Made by a program: the position numbers and the translations under genes. 13,759 nt of DNA from Christiangramia sp. (GTDB lineage: Bacteria > Bacteroidota > Bacteroidia > Flavobacteriales > Flavobacteriaceae): positions 1 through 13,759 of the forward strand of contig JAHELO010000010.1 in NCBI GenBank assembly GCA_024644145.1, in the 5' to 3' direction. The notes under the pieces are model-generated. The model did no database searches and was not told the origin of the DNA. It saw only the letters and a list, made by a program, of their open reading frames with translations. The number at the start of each line of letters is the position of its first letter. Positions within the stretch are counted from its first letter, which is position 1. Positions 6,579-13,450 of this stretch are shown piece by piece.

Positions 6579-6745
6579 TCTGCCAATTCCTAAATTTTTC
6601 TAAAAAACATACTTATGATCGGTAAGTTGAATAGATTTACTCTATAATTCAGTTCAGATCATTATGTTCTAAAACTTGGTTGTACCCAATATAATTCAGG
6701 TAATTCCAGGGAAGTGGTAATGGCTGAGCGTTTAATTTTAAAACT

Positions 6746-7048
6746 ATGAAATATCTATTTAAAAGCAGCCTTTTTATACTTGCACTAAGTCTAGGCTTTG
6801 TTTCATGCCGTAATACTGAAACACGCGATGAGGAGAAGACCGAGGTACAAAGGATGATGGAAGATCCTAATAATAAAGTGGAAGTAAAAGATGGTGGGGA
6901 AAAGATAAAAATTGAGACTCCCGCCGGTGATGAGATCAAGATCAAGAAAGATGATGGAGAGTATAAGAAAAAAGTTGACCGTGCAAACGGTAGTGAGTCT
7001 AAAGTAAAAATTGACGATGGAGAAGTAAAGGTGAAAACCGATAATTAA
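6746..7048 (+). CDS. Small highly charged lipoprotein, unknown function
   Basis: 100 residues. The signal peptide MKYLFKSSLFILALSLGFVSC has a lipobox ending at Cys21 (FVS|C), so the protein is probably a periplasmic or outer-membrane lipoprotein. The mature 80 residues contain almost no hydrophobic core: they are Lys/Asp/Glu/Gly-rich, with repeated short units such as KVEVKDGGEKIKIETPAGDE, IKIKKDDGEYKKK and KVKIDDGEVKVK, an alternating beta-prone pattern. It resembles in style the last ~40 residues of the PspC protein at 5393-5510. It lies 167 bases after the GIN gene with no clear promoter in between, so it may be cotranscribed with it, and ends at a strong terminator. No family recognised. 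Confidence 0.75.
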   Translation: MKYLFKSSLFILALSLGFVSCRNTETRDEEKTEVQRMMEDPNNKVEVKDGGEKIKIETPAGDEIKIKKDDGEYKKKVDRANGSESKVKIDDGEVKVKTDN

Positions 7049-7067
7049 ACCTCTCGTTAATACGATC

Positions 7068-7095
7068 AAAAAATCCCGCTTAGGCGGGATTTTTT
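7068..7095. terminator. Bidirectional terminator between small lipoprotein gene and trxB
   Basis: Inverted repeat of 12 bp: AAAAAATCCCGC (7068-7079), loop TTAG, GCGGGATTTTTT (7084-7095). The A- and T-runs on the arms let it serve both the plus-strand gene ending at 7048 and the minus-strand trxB ending at 7117. Confidence 0.92.
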
Positions 7096-7116
7096 GCATT
7101 TATAATTCAGCGCTCC

Positions 7117-8109
7117 TTAAACCGATTCCGGTTTGGTCTGCGGCTTTTCAATTTCTTCTTCGGTTTCAATTTCTGCTAAATAACGCTCTGCATCCAAAGC
7201 AGCCATACATCCAGTACCTGCAGCAGTTACTGCCTGTCTGTATATTTTATCCTGTACATCTCCAGAAGCGAAAACTCCTGGAATGTTGGTTTTAGTAGAT
7301 TTCTCTTTAGTGATCACGTATCCGGTCTCATCCATGTCTAACCAGTTTTTAAAGATATCGGTGTTTGGTTTATGACCAATGGCCACAAAAAATCCTGTTA
7401 TCTCGATTTCTTCTTTTTTACCGGTTTGGTTATTAACCATTCTTAACCCTTCCACAACCTGGTCTCCCAGGATCTCATCAACTTCAGTATTATATCTCAG
7501 GTCGATATTCTTAGTGTTCTCTACCCGATGTTGCATAGCTTTAGAAGCCTTCATATAATCTTTACGTACCAGCATGGTCACCTTGTTACAGATATTCGCC
7601 AGATAAGTTGCTTCTTCAGCTGCAGTATCTCCACCTCCAACAATTGCCACATCCTGTCCTTTATAGAAGAACCCGTCGCAAACGGCACAGGCCGATACTC
7701 CACCACCACGTAATCTTTGTTCACTTGGCAAGCCAAGATACTTTGCAGTAGCACCTGTAGAGATAATAACGGCTTCAGCTTCTATCCATTTAGAATTATC
7801 TACACAAGCTCTGTGTATACCTCCTACTTCTTTAGAGAACTCAACTTCAGTGATCATGCCTATTCTCACTTCAGTCCCAAAACGTTCTGCCTGTTCCTGA
7901 AGATCCATCATCATTTTAGGTCCATCTATCCCCTGCGGATAACCCGGGAAATTATCAACTTCGGTAGTAGTGGTAAGCTGGCCACCCGGCTCCATTCCGG
8001 TATAAACAACAGGTTTAAGATCTGCACGGGCAGCATAGATTGCCGCAGTATACCCCGCAGGTCCCGAACCAATGATCAAACATTTTATTCTCTCTATAGT
8101 ATCGCTCAT
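7117..8109 (-). CDS. trxB: Thioredoxin reductase (NADPH)
   Basis: 330-residue low-molecular-weight flavoprotein that reduces thioredoxin with NADPH in the cytoplasm (EC 1.8.1.9). Motifs: FAD-binding GSGPAGYTAAIYAARA at residues 14-29; PGGQLTTTTEVDNFPG at 41-56; redox-active CAVC at 141-144 followed by DG; NADPH-binding GGGDTAAEE at 158-166 with the basic VRKDYMKASKAMQHR region at 181-195 that binds the 2'-phosphate; second FAD motif ASGDVQDKIYRQAVTAAGTGCMAALDAERYL at 281-311. All catalytic residues are present; the usual CATC is CAVC here, which is seen in normal enzymes. The C-terminal ~18 residues are a Glu/Pro-rich extension. Monocistronic by position: the flanking genes are convergent on one side and divergent on the other. 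Its promoter candidate is at 8235-8265. It supports the thiol-based redox system also monitored by OxyR. Confidence 0.97.
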   Translation of the reverse strand: MSDTIERIKCLIIGSGPAGYTAAIYAARADLKPVVYTGMEPGGQLTTTTEVDNFPGYPQGIDGPKMMMDLQEQAERFGTEVRIGMITEVEFSKEVGGIHRACVDNSKWIEAEAVIISTGATAKYLGLPSEQRLRGGGVSACAVCDGFFYKGQDVAIVGGGDTAAEEATYLANICNKVTMLVRKDYMKASKAMQHRVENTKNIDLRYNTEVDEILGDQVVEGLRMVNNQTGKKEEIEITGFFVAIGHKPNTDIFKNWLDMDETGYVITKEKSTKTNIPGVFASGDVQDKIYRQAVTAAGTGCMAALDAERYLAEIETEEEIEKPQTKPESV

Positions 8110-8234
8110 TGTTCTTTTTTTTTTAACTGTATAAAAGTAGGTGCTTTTAAAGAAATCTTACACTTTTTGTTATTAAGATCTTCTATTTGTTGATAAACCT
8201 AAAAAATAAAGGCATAAAATATTGCCGGTTCAGG

Positions 8235-8265
8235 CAAATTTAAAAGATAAAATTACCTTTGCCAA
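8235..8265 (-). promoter_or_regulatory. Candidate trxB promoter
   Basis: On the minus strand TTG (complement of 8263-8265), 20 bases, TAAATTTG (complement of 8235-8242), an exact TANNTTTG match. It would give a leader of roughly 120 bases before the trxB ATG. It overlaps the start of the divergent gene. Confidence 0.45.
8254..8261 (+). promoter_or_regulatory. -7 element immediately before the TRIC/UPF0126 gene
   Basis: TACCTTTG, an exact TANNTTTG match, ends six bases before ATG 8268. If functional, transcription would start within a few bases of that ATG, giving a leaderless or nearly leaderless mRNA. No good -33 TTG at the usual spacing; a TTC at 8229-8231 is the nearest. Confidence 0.38.
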
Positions 8266-8267
8266 GC

Positions 8268-8909
8268 ATGGAATTGAGTTTGTTCAACATATTGGATGTA
8301 TTGGGTACCATAGCCTTTGCCATCTCCGGAGCCCTTTCTGCCATGAACCGGCGACTGGACCTGTTCGGGATTTTTATCATTGCCTTTGTGACTGCAATTG
8401 GAGGCGGGACCGTGAGAGATATCTTGATTGGTGATACTCCTGTAACATGGATGGAAAATACGGTATACGTTTATCTCATAGGAGTTGTGACCATATTTGC
8501 CATTGTATTCAGGAACAAACTGGAATATCTGAAGAAATCCCTTTTTCTTTTTGATACCATCGGGCTGGGAGTGTTTACGATTACCGGGGTTGAAACAGGA
8601 ATTCAAAATGGTCTTGATCCTATTATTTCTGTTGCTCTGGGTGCAATGACGGGTACTTTTGGCGGGGTGATACGGGATATTCTTTGTAACGAGATCCCGG
8701 TGATATTTAGAAAAGAGATTTATGCGACCGCATGTCTCGTAGGTGCTCTGGCCTTTGTGATCTTACATCACTATGGAGTAGATACAGATATAATTTATAT
8801 AGTAACTTCCCTTATCGTTATTGGAATAAGACTATTGGTTGTAAAATATCACGTAACCCTTCCCTCCTTTTACCCTGTACATCCTAGAAGCAGCAAAAGA
8901 AGATTTTAA
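8268..8909 (+). CDS. TRIC cation channel / UPF0126 family membrane protein
   Basis: 213-residue integral membrane protein of the UPF0126 family (PF03458, E. coli YicG-like), prokaryotic homologues of trimeric intracellular cation (TRIC) channels; ion selectivity in this organism is unknown, and some members have been linked to glycine transport. It contains the two internal repeats of the family: GGGTVRDIL at residues 45-53 and FGGVIRDIL at 131-139, each following a hydrophobic helix pair, in a seven-helix pattern, and ends in a basic tail (HPRSSKRRF). An upstream TTG at 8259 would add MPS, but it lies inside a TANNTTTG promoter element, and MELSLFNILDVLGTIAFAISG is the usual family start, so ATG 8268 was chosen. 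It is divergent from trxB. Confidence 0.87.
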   Translation: MELSLFNILDVLGTIAFAISGALSAMNRRLDLFGIFIIAFVTAIGGGTVRDILIGDTPVTWMENTVYVYLIGVVTIFAIVFRNKLEYLKKSLFLFDTIGLGVFTITGVETGIQNGLDPIISVALGAMTGTFGGVIRDILCNEIPVIFRKEIYATACLVGALAFVILHHYGVDTDIIYIVTSLIVIGIRLLVVKYHVTLPSFYPVHPRSSKRRF

Positions 8910-8920
8910 CACATACCTTA

Positions 8921-8948
8921 TTGATTATCAATAGTTTCAGTATCTTTA
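8921..8948 (+). promoter_or_regulatory. Possible promoter of the LytTR gene
   Basis: TTG (8921-8923), 17 bases, TATCTTTA (8941-8948), which matches TANNTTTG except the last base. It lies 14 bases before the ATG at 8963. Confidence 0.35.
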
Positions 8949-8962
8949 TGAAAATTTACTGA

Positions 8963-9673
8963 ATGGCCACACAGGAGAAAATAATAATCGTAGAGAAGGA
9001 TATTCCTATGGCGGCCCGAATTTCTCTGCATCTCAACCGGCTGGGATATAATATTACCGGAATATTTTCAAGGGCAAAAGATGCACTCCATTTCCTGGAA
9101 CAGGAAGTTCCAGATCTCATCCTGCTTGACGATCAATTAAAAGGTCAGCTGAATGGTATTGAATTGGCCACAGCAGATGACAATAAACTGAGCTCTCCTG
9201 TTATTTATTTCAATAAACGAACTGCGGAAACCATAGATAAGATGCTCCCCGTTTCGTTAAAACGAAGACGGAGAAATTTAAAACGGGAAATTGAAGATTC
9301 GCTTGAAATTTCTTCCGGAGCGGTAAAAAATATTTACGCCAAAAATGAGCATTGTATCCTGCAAGACCGCATTTTTATAAGACACCGGGAGAAAATGATA
9401 AAAATATCCCTGGATGACATTCGCTATATAGAAGCTGACAGGAATTATTGCAAGGTATACTGCAAGGAAAAAAGATATCTCCTGGTCACTACCCTCAAAG
9501 AAGTAGATGAAAAATTATCAGACAATAGATTTTTAAGGATCCACCGTTCTTATATTGCCAATATTGCCCATATAGATGAGATTGGTGGAAATCATGTAGT
9601 AATATACAATCACTCATTGCCCCTGAGCAAAAATATGAGGCCGGAATTATTTAAACATCTTCAGGTTATTTAA
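8963..9673 (+). CDS. LytTR DNA-binding protein with degenerate receiver domain
   Basis: 236-residue transcription regulator. Residues 5-115 resemble a response-regulator receiver domain: KIIIVEKDIPMAARISLHLNRLGY (beta1/helix1), then PDLILLDDQLKGQLNGIEL with Asp56 as the likely phosphoacceptor. The second half is poorly conserved: PVIYFNKRTAETIDKMLP lacks the usual Thr/Ser after beta4, and the usual Lys-Pro motif is replaced by a basic LKRRRRNLKREIEDSL segment. Residues 133-236 form a LytTR domain (PF04397): DRIFIRHREKMIKISLDDIRYIEADRNYCKVY, FLRIHRSYIAN and LPLSKNMRPEL. It would bind DNA as a dimer on direct repeats. No histidine kinase is adjacent; kinases may be elsewhere. The exported-protein locus starts 164 bases downstream on the same strand and may be a target, although no LytTR box was identified. 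Confidence 0.85.
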   Translation: MATQEKIIIVEKDIPMAARISLHLNRLGYNITGIFSRAKDALHFLEQEVPDLILLDDQLKGQLNGIELATADDNKLSSPVIYFNKRTAETIDKMLPVSLKRRRRNLKREIEDSLEISSGAVKNIYAKNEHCILQDRIFIRHREKMIKISLDDIRYIEADRNYCKVYCKEKRYLLVTTLKEVDEKLSDNRFLRIHRSYIANIAHIDEIGGNHVVIYNHSLPLSKNMRPELFKHLQVI

Positions 9674-9837
9674 GACCATTTTTCAGATTCTTTTGCTGCT
9701 TAGAATTAACAGAATTTTATGCTTGGGTAAATAAAACTATCCTTTCGGAAAATTTTAAGGTATCTCTATCCTAAGATTTAATTTATTCTAGAGCTTACTC
9801 CCTAAATTCCTTCTTTATTAACCATAAAATCAGACCA

Positions 9838-10602
9838 ATGAGATCAAAGAAATCAATTTTATTGGCTCTCACATTTATCCTTTTCATGGGATTTTCAGGA
9901 TGGAGCCAGGGCGACCGTTATCAAATGTATGTGGTGCATGAAGATCATGTAAAAGAAGGTCAGCAGGATAAGCATGCCAAGAGTGACAAGGCACTCCTAA
10001 AAGCCTTTAAAGATCAAAATATAAAAGAAATGAGCTGGATCACTTTTGCAGCAGATGACAACCGGGTAATGTATTTAACCCCTATTGACAATTTTGCAGA
10101 ACTGGACAAAAATCCCTTCGAAGATCTTAAAAAGAAGGTAGGCGATGAGAGCTTTCAGAATTTAATGGATGCCTATAAAGGCACATATACTAAACACGGC
10201 GACTACATACTAAGACTGGACAAGGAACTATCTTACATGCCAGATGGAATCACTCAAACGCCGGAGGGCAAGAATTACCGTGAACTCAATTATTACCATA
10301 TCCCTCCCGGGGAAGGTGAGAAAGCCGAAGAACTGGCTAAAAAGGTTAAGAAAATGTACACCGAAAAGAATTCGAAAGTTCATTACAGGCTTTATAAAAG
10401 CGGATTCGGAACCATGGGATATTACTTTATGGTTGCTGTAGCTGCCGAAAGCCCGGAAGATATGGAGCAATTAAGAAAAGAAAATATGGATTTATTGGGC
10501 GATGAAGGTAAAGCTCTGTTTGATGAAATTGAGAATACGGTATCTAAAAGGGAGGTTGTAAAAGGTTATCTAAAACCTGAATTATCCCTTGTTAATAATT
10601 AA
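9838..10602 (+). CDS. Secreted protein A of a twin pair, unknown function
   Basis: 254 residues with a signal peptide (about 1-24, KKSILLALTFILFMGFSGWSQ) and no lipobox, so it is exported to the periplasm or beyond. I know no named family with certainty. It is paralogous to the protein encoded at 11154-11942: shared blocks are VHEDHVK (33-39), KHGDY (119-123), LSYMPDG (131-137), the long NSKVHYRLYKSGFG (178-191), LLGDEGKALFDE (219-230) and a C-terminal KPEL. Each half of the protein looks like a beta-alpha-beta ferredoxin-like unit (YQMYVVHEDHVKEG... and NYYHIPPGEGEKAEEL...), the type seen in dimeric alpha/beta-barrel (NIPSNAP-like) proteins; this is inference. It begins the exported-protein locus and precedes an NTF2-like gene by nine bases. 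No cofactor ligands are obvious besides conserved His and Tyr residues. Confidence 0.82.
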   Translation: MRSKKSILLALTFILFMGFSGWSQGDRYQMYVVHEDHVKEGQQDKHAKSDKALLKAFKDQNIKEMSWITFAADDNRVMYLTPIDNFAELDKNPFEDLKKKVGDESFQNLMDAYKGTYTKHGDYILRLDKELSYMPDGITQTPEGKNYRELNYYHIPPGEGEKAEELAKKVKKMYTEKNSKVHYRLYKSGFGTMGYYFMVAVAAESPEDMEQLRKENMDLLGDEGKALFDEIENTVSKREVVKGYLKPELSLVNN

Positions 10603-10611
10603 TCATTGCTC

Positions 10612-11046
10612 ATGAGAACTATATATATTCTGATTTTTGCATGGGTCATGCTCTCTCTTCCTGCCCATGCGCAATCATCTGAAGCCTTTCTGAATGAATT
10701 AAGAGAAAATTATGTTCAAGCCCTACAAAATTCAGATACCGAAGGGATACTGAAGGTATACTCAGATAACGTGATGATACATCATATAGACGGAACCATG
10801 CTTAAAGGAGCAGACGAAGTTCGGGATTTCTATAACAAATTCTTTGAAGAGAATAAAGCCCGCATTCGCTTTGAAAATGTTTCAGAAGATAAACTGACTG
10901 ATGGACTATATTTCTATCATGACAAAGTGTTCCTGGATCTGGAAAGTGATGAGCAAACCCGCCGCCTTGAGGTGGTAAATATTGCTAAAAAGATAGATGG
11001 AAAATGGCTTGTGATTAAAAGTTACAGATGGCCCATGCCTAAATAG
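10612..11046 (+). CDS. Exported NTF2/SnoaL-like protein
   Basis: 144 residues from ATG 10612; an upstream TTG at 10606 would add only two residues and is less likely. Signal peptide about 1-20 (IYILIFAWVMLSLPAHA|Q). The mature part reads as a SnoaL/DUF4440-type NTF2-like cone fold: helices ENYVQALQNSDTEGILKVYSDNV, then MIHHIDGTMLKGADEVRDFYNKFF, and beta strands EVVNIAKKIDGKWLVIKSYRW. The His57-His58 pair and Asp60 lie where such folds have their pocket, but many members have no enzymatic activity, so only a ligand-binding or unknown role can be stated. Nine bases after secreted protein A, so probably cotranscribed; a second NTF2-like protein follows secreted protein B in the same arrangement. 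Confidence 0.8.
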   Translation: MRTIYILIFAWVMLSLPAHAQSSEAFLNELRENYVQALQNSDTEGILKVYSDNVMIHHIDGTMLKGADEVRDFYNKFFEENKARIRFENVSEDKLTDGLYFYHDKVFLDLESDEQTRRLEVVNIAKKIDGKWLVIKSYRWPMPK

Positions 11047-11153
11047 AATCTGGCTGCCTCACAAAAATATATCTACCAGCCCTTAGGGCCCGGAACTTAC
11101 CTGCATTGCTTAGTGAAAGTCAATAAGTACTATTTATTTCTAAAACTATTATT

Positions 11154-11942
11154 ATGCATTTTAAGACTAAGTTAATCAGTATCCTGTGTTGTTCTTTTCT
11201 CACATTGACCATTTTTGCTCAGGAAGGTGAAAACCAGGCTTTCTGGGTTCATGAAGACCAGGTAAAACCGTCAAAAATGATGGATTATGAGAAAGCCTCC
11301 AAAGACCTTGTAGAAGCATGTAAGAAGAACAATGTAAAGGATATCCAATGGTCTGTAGCTTCGATGGACGATGGCACCTATTTATCTATCACTCCAATCA
11401 AAAATCTAGCAGACATTCAGAATTCTAATTTCAATGATCTTCGGGATAAAGTTGGTGAGGAATCATTTAATAAGATGTTTGAAAATTTCAACAAATGTTA
11501 TGACAAGCACGGAGATTTTGTTACCATGCTAATCCCTTCCCTGTCCTATATGCCAGATGGATTAAGCACCACTACTCCAGGCCAGGAATACCGGGTTTGG
11601 CATAGAATGGATGTTACCCCTGCCAATTTGCAGGACCTGCAATCTAAGATGAAGGAATTGAAAGATCTTTTCGCGGCAAAGAATTCCAAAGTGCATTACC
11701 GGGTCTATAGAAGTGGTTTTGGCAATGTAGGAGATTACCTGGTAGCGGTCATATCGGCTAAGGATGCGGTGGATTACGATACCAGAACATCAGAAAATCA
11801 GAAGTTATTAGGTGAAGACGGGAAAAAGCTATTTAATGAATTGTTTAATTATGTAGATGCCTACAGTGTTAGGCGTGGCAGCATGCGACCCGACCTGGCA
11901 TATCAGGGAGCTTCTGAAGATTCTAAAATAACTAAAGATTAA
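11154..11942 (+). CDS. Secreted protein B of a twin pair, unknown function
   Basis: 262 residues with signal peptide about 1-23 (KTKLISILCCSFLTLTIFAQ) and no lipobox. Paralogue of the protein at 9838-10602: conserved blocks FWVHEDQVKPS (30-40), KHGDF (118-122), LSYMPDG (130-136), NSKVHYRVYRSGFG (177-190), LLGEDGKKLFNEL (218-230) and RPDL (245-248), in the same order and spacing, so a gene duplication followed by divergence. Like its twin, both halves resemble ferredoxin-like alpha/beta units; function unknown. Two cysteines in the mature protein (Cys56, Cys115) are absent from the twin. It starts 107 bases after the NTF2-like gene, with no obvious exact promoter element, and is followed five bases later by a lipoprotein NTF2-like gene. 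Confidence 0.82.
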   Translation: MHFKTKLISILCCSFLTLTIFAQEGENQAFWVHEDQVKPSKMMDYEKASKDLVEACKKNNVKDIQWSVASMDDGTYLSITPIKNLADIQNSNFNDLRDKVGEESFNKMFENFNKCYDKHGDFVTMLIPSLSYMPDGLSTTTPGQEYRVWHRMDVTPANLQDLQSKMKELKDLFAAKNSKVHYRVYRSGFGNVGDYLVAVISAKDAVDYDTRTSENQKLLGEDGKKLFNELFNYVDAYSVRRGSMRPDLAYQGASEDSKITKD

Positions 11943-11947
11943 AGGTC

Positions 11948-12475
11948 ATGAAAAAACTGATTATAATTTTTCTGGTTGTGGTGACAGCAATTGGCTGTGA
12001 AGAGAAAAAAGAGGAAAAAGTGAGATATACCCAGAATTCTGACGAGATAAATACGCTAAAGACCCTGATTAGGGATTATGAAAAATCTGATTGGGATGCA
12101 TTTGGCAAACACTATGCCGATACTGCAAAAATTTACCACAACAGCGATACTCCTAAGAGCTTTGAGGAAATCACCGAAGGACATAAGGCCAGCCTTGCTG
12201 CATTATCTACTTACGAATTTGATGATGAGGATGATGAGTTTGAAATGGTACTTACAGATGATGATAATACCTGGGTGAACTACTGGGGTAGCTGGAAGGG
12301 AACACTTTCTGAAGGCAATAAGGAAATTTTAGTACCGGTTCATTTAACTGCCAGGTTCGTAGATGGTAAAATAGTAGAAGAACATGCTTACTGGGATGGT
12401 TCAATAATGATGAAAGCGATGCAGGAAATGGACACGTCAAGAGTTGCAAAAGATTCTGTGGCGACCTCTCAATAG
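11948..12475 (+). CDS. NTF2/SnoaL-like lipoprotein
   Basis: 175 residues with a clear lipoprotein signal (MKKLIIIFLVVVTAIGC, acylation at Cys17, lipobox AIGC). The mature protein reads as a SnoaL/DUF4440-like NTF2 fold: LIRDYEKSDWDAFGKHYADTAKIYHNSD at the start, then TEGHKASLAALSTYEF, and strands NTWVNYWGSWKGTL and VHLTARFVDGKIVEEHAYWDGSIM. The polar and acidic DDEDDEFEMVLTDDD segment (residues ~93-107) is a notable insertion. The gene starts five bases after secreted protein B and ends eight bases before the epimerase gene, so it is cotranscribed with them. Ligand and function unknown. Confidence 0.83.
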   Translation: MKKLIIIFLVVVTAIGCEEKKEEKVRYTQNSDEINTLKTLIRDYEKSDWDAFGKHYADTAKIYHNSDTPKSFEEITEGHKASLAALSTYEFDDEDDEFEMVLTDDDNTWVNYWGSWKGTLSEGNKEILVPVHLTARFVDGKIVEEHAYWDGSIMMKAMQEMDTSRVAKDSVATSQ

Positions 12476-12483
12476 GAATCATT

Positions 12484-13425
12484 ATGAAAAATGTAGGTAT
12501 TACAGGAGGTGCCGGTTTTATTGGCAGCTACATAACCAGGATCTTTTTGAAAAAAGGCCATAAGGTAAAAGTATCTGTTACCAATCTTTCCAAAAGCAAT
12601 AAATACGAGCATCTCTTTGATCTGGGCAATGAAGATAATCTTTCTATAAAGGAAGTTAATGTCCAGAATATGGACTCCCTAAGGAATTTTGCTTATGACT
12701 GTGAGATCATGGTACATTGCGGAACACCTTTTAAATTAGGTGTAGAAGATGCAAAAAGAGATCTTTATGAGCCTACCATACAAGGAACCGAGAATTTTCT
12801 TCAATTGGCGAAAGAGAATAAAGACCTGTTTAAAATATTGTTCGTGGCATCTGTAGCTGCATTTAATACCTCATTCCCCTATCCTGCAGCTCACAGGGAT
12901 CCGGGGCATATATATACCGAGAAAGACGAACCCTATCTGGATGAAGCGAATATTCCTTATGCACAGGCAAAGTATTATGCAGACCAGATCGTTAGAAAAT
13001 TCATCGATAAATACCCAGAGATTGGAGCAGAGATCGTGACGGTATCTCCGGTTACGGTCATGGGCAATCCGCTTTCGTCCAGAGAGGATTCCACATCTGT
13101 GGGATTGCAGCAGATCATAAAATCTGGGCGGGCCAGTGATCCCTTTTTACAAACTCTTTTTAACGATGATGTAGAGTTTGCGCTGGTAGATGTAGAAGAT
13201 GTGGCTGAAGGAGTATACAGGGCAGCCACCATGACCGGAAACCACGGAAAAAATTACCTATTCACCAGTGAAAGCTGGAAGGTTTCAGATATTTCAAGGA
13301 TGCTTAATGGAAAATCTCCTAAGGGGAAGCCAAAAACAGTTTATAGTAATGACCTGGCAGAGCAGGAATTAGGATTCAAATTCAAACCTGTAAAGAGGCC
13401 TCTTCATAAATTCAGCATAGGATAA
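12484..13425 (+). CDS. NAD(P)-dependent epimerase/dehydratase-family reductase (extended SDR)
   Basis: 313-residue cytoplasmic extended short-chain dehydrogenase/reductase (NAD-dependent epimerase/dehydratase fold, PF01370 or the related 3-beta-HSD/dihydroflavonol-reductase group). GGAGFIG at 8-14 is the nucleotide-binding loop; VHCGTPF at 77-83 occupies the position of the VHxA(S/T)P motif of dihydroflavonol-4-reductase-like enzymes; FVASVAAF (120-127) holds the catalytic Ser123; Tyr159 and Lys163 (YAQAK) are the catalytic pair; VSPVTVMG follows. All catalytic residues are present, so it is probably an active reductase, but the substrate cannot be read. No signal peptide, unlike its neighbours, which is notable for a gene in an operon of exported proteins. 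Eight bases after the lipoprotein gene; the cupin gene follows after 25 bases. Confidence 0.87.
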   Translation: MKNVGITGGAGFIGSYITRIFLKKGHKVKVSVTNLSKSNKYEHLFDLGNEDNLSIKEVNVQNMDSLRNFAYDCEIMVHCGTPFKLGVEDAKRDLYEPTIQGTENFLQLAKENKDLFKILFVASVAAFNTSFPYPAAHRDPGHIYTEKDEPYLDEANIPYAQAKYYADQIVRKFIDKYPEIGAEIVTVSPVTVMGNPLSSREDSTSVGLQQIIKSGRASDPFLQTLFNDDVEFALVDVEDVAEGVYRAATMTGNHGKNYLFTSESWKVSDISRMLNGKSPKGKPKTVYSNDLAEQELGFKFKPVKRPLHKFSIG

Positions 13426-13450
13426 TTAACCAGTTATTAATACTAAAATT

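Noticed and set aside
6579..6745. Possible promoter or small gene between the GIN gene and the small lipoprotein gene
   Set aside because: Only weak TTG...TAATTC-type matches and a 10-codon frame were found, none convincing.
7717..8193. 158-codon plus-strand open frame opposite trxB
   Set aside because: Antisense to a gene with unmistakable thioredoxin reductase motifs; composition is rich in Ser, Phe and Cys, as expected of an antisense shadow.
8259..8267. TTG start for the TRIC-family gene
   Set aside because: It lies within an exact TANNTTTG promoter element, and the ATG at 8268 gives the usual family N-terminus.
10606..10611. TTG start for the first NTF2-like gene
   Set aside because: Adds only two residues before a normal ATG-initiated signal peptide; ATG at 10612 is preferred.
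11079..11089. GCCC-TTA-GGGC hairpin after the first NTF2-like gene
   Set aside because: Only four base pairs and no T-run follows, so it is not convincing as a terminator.
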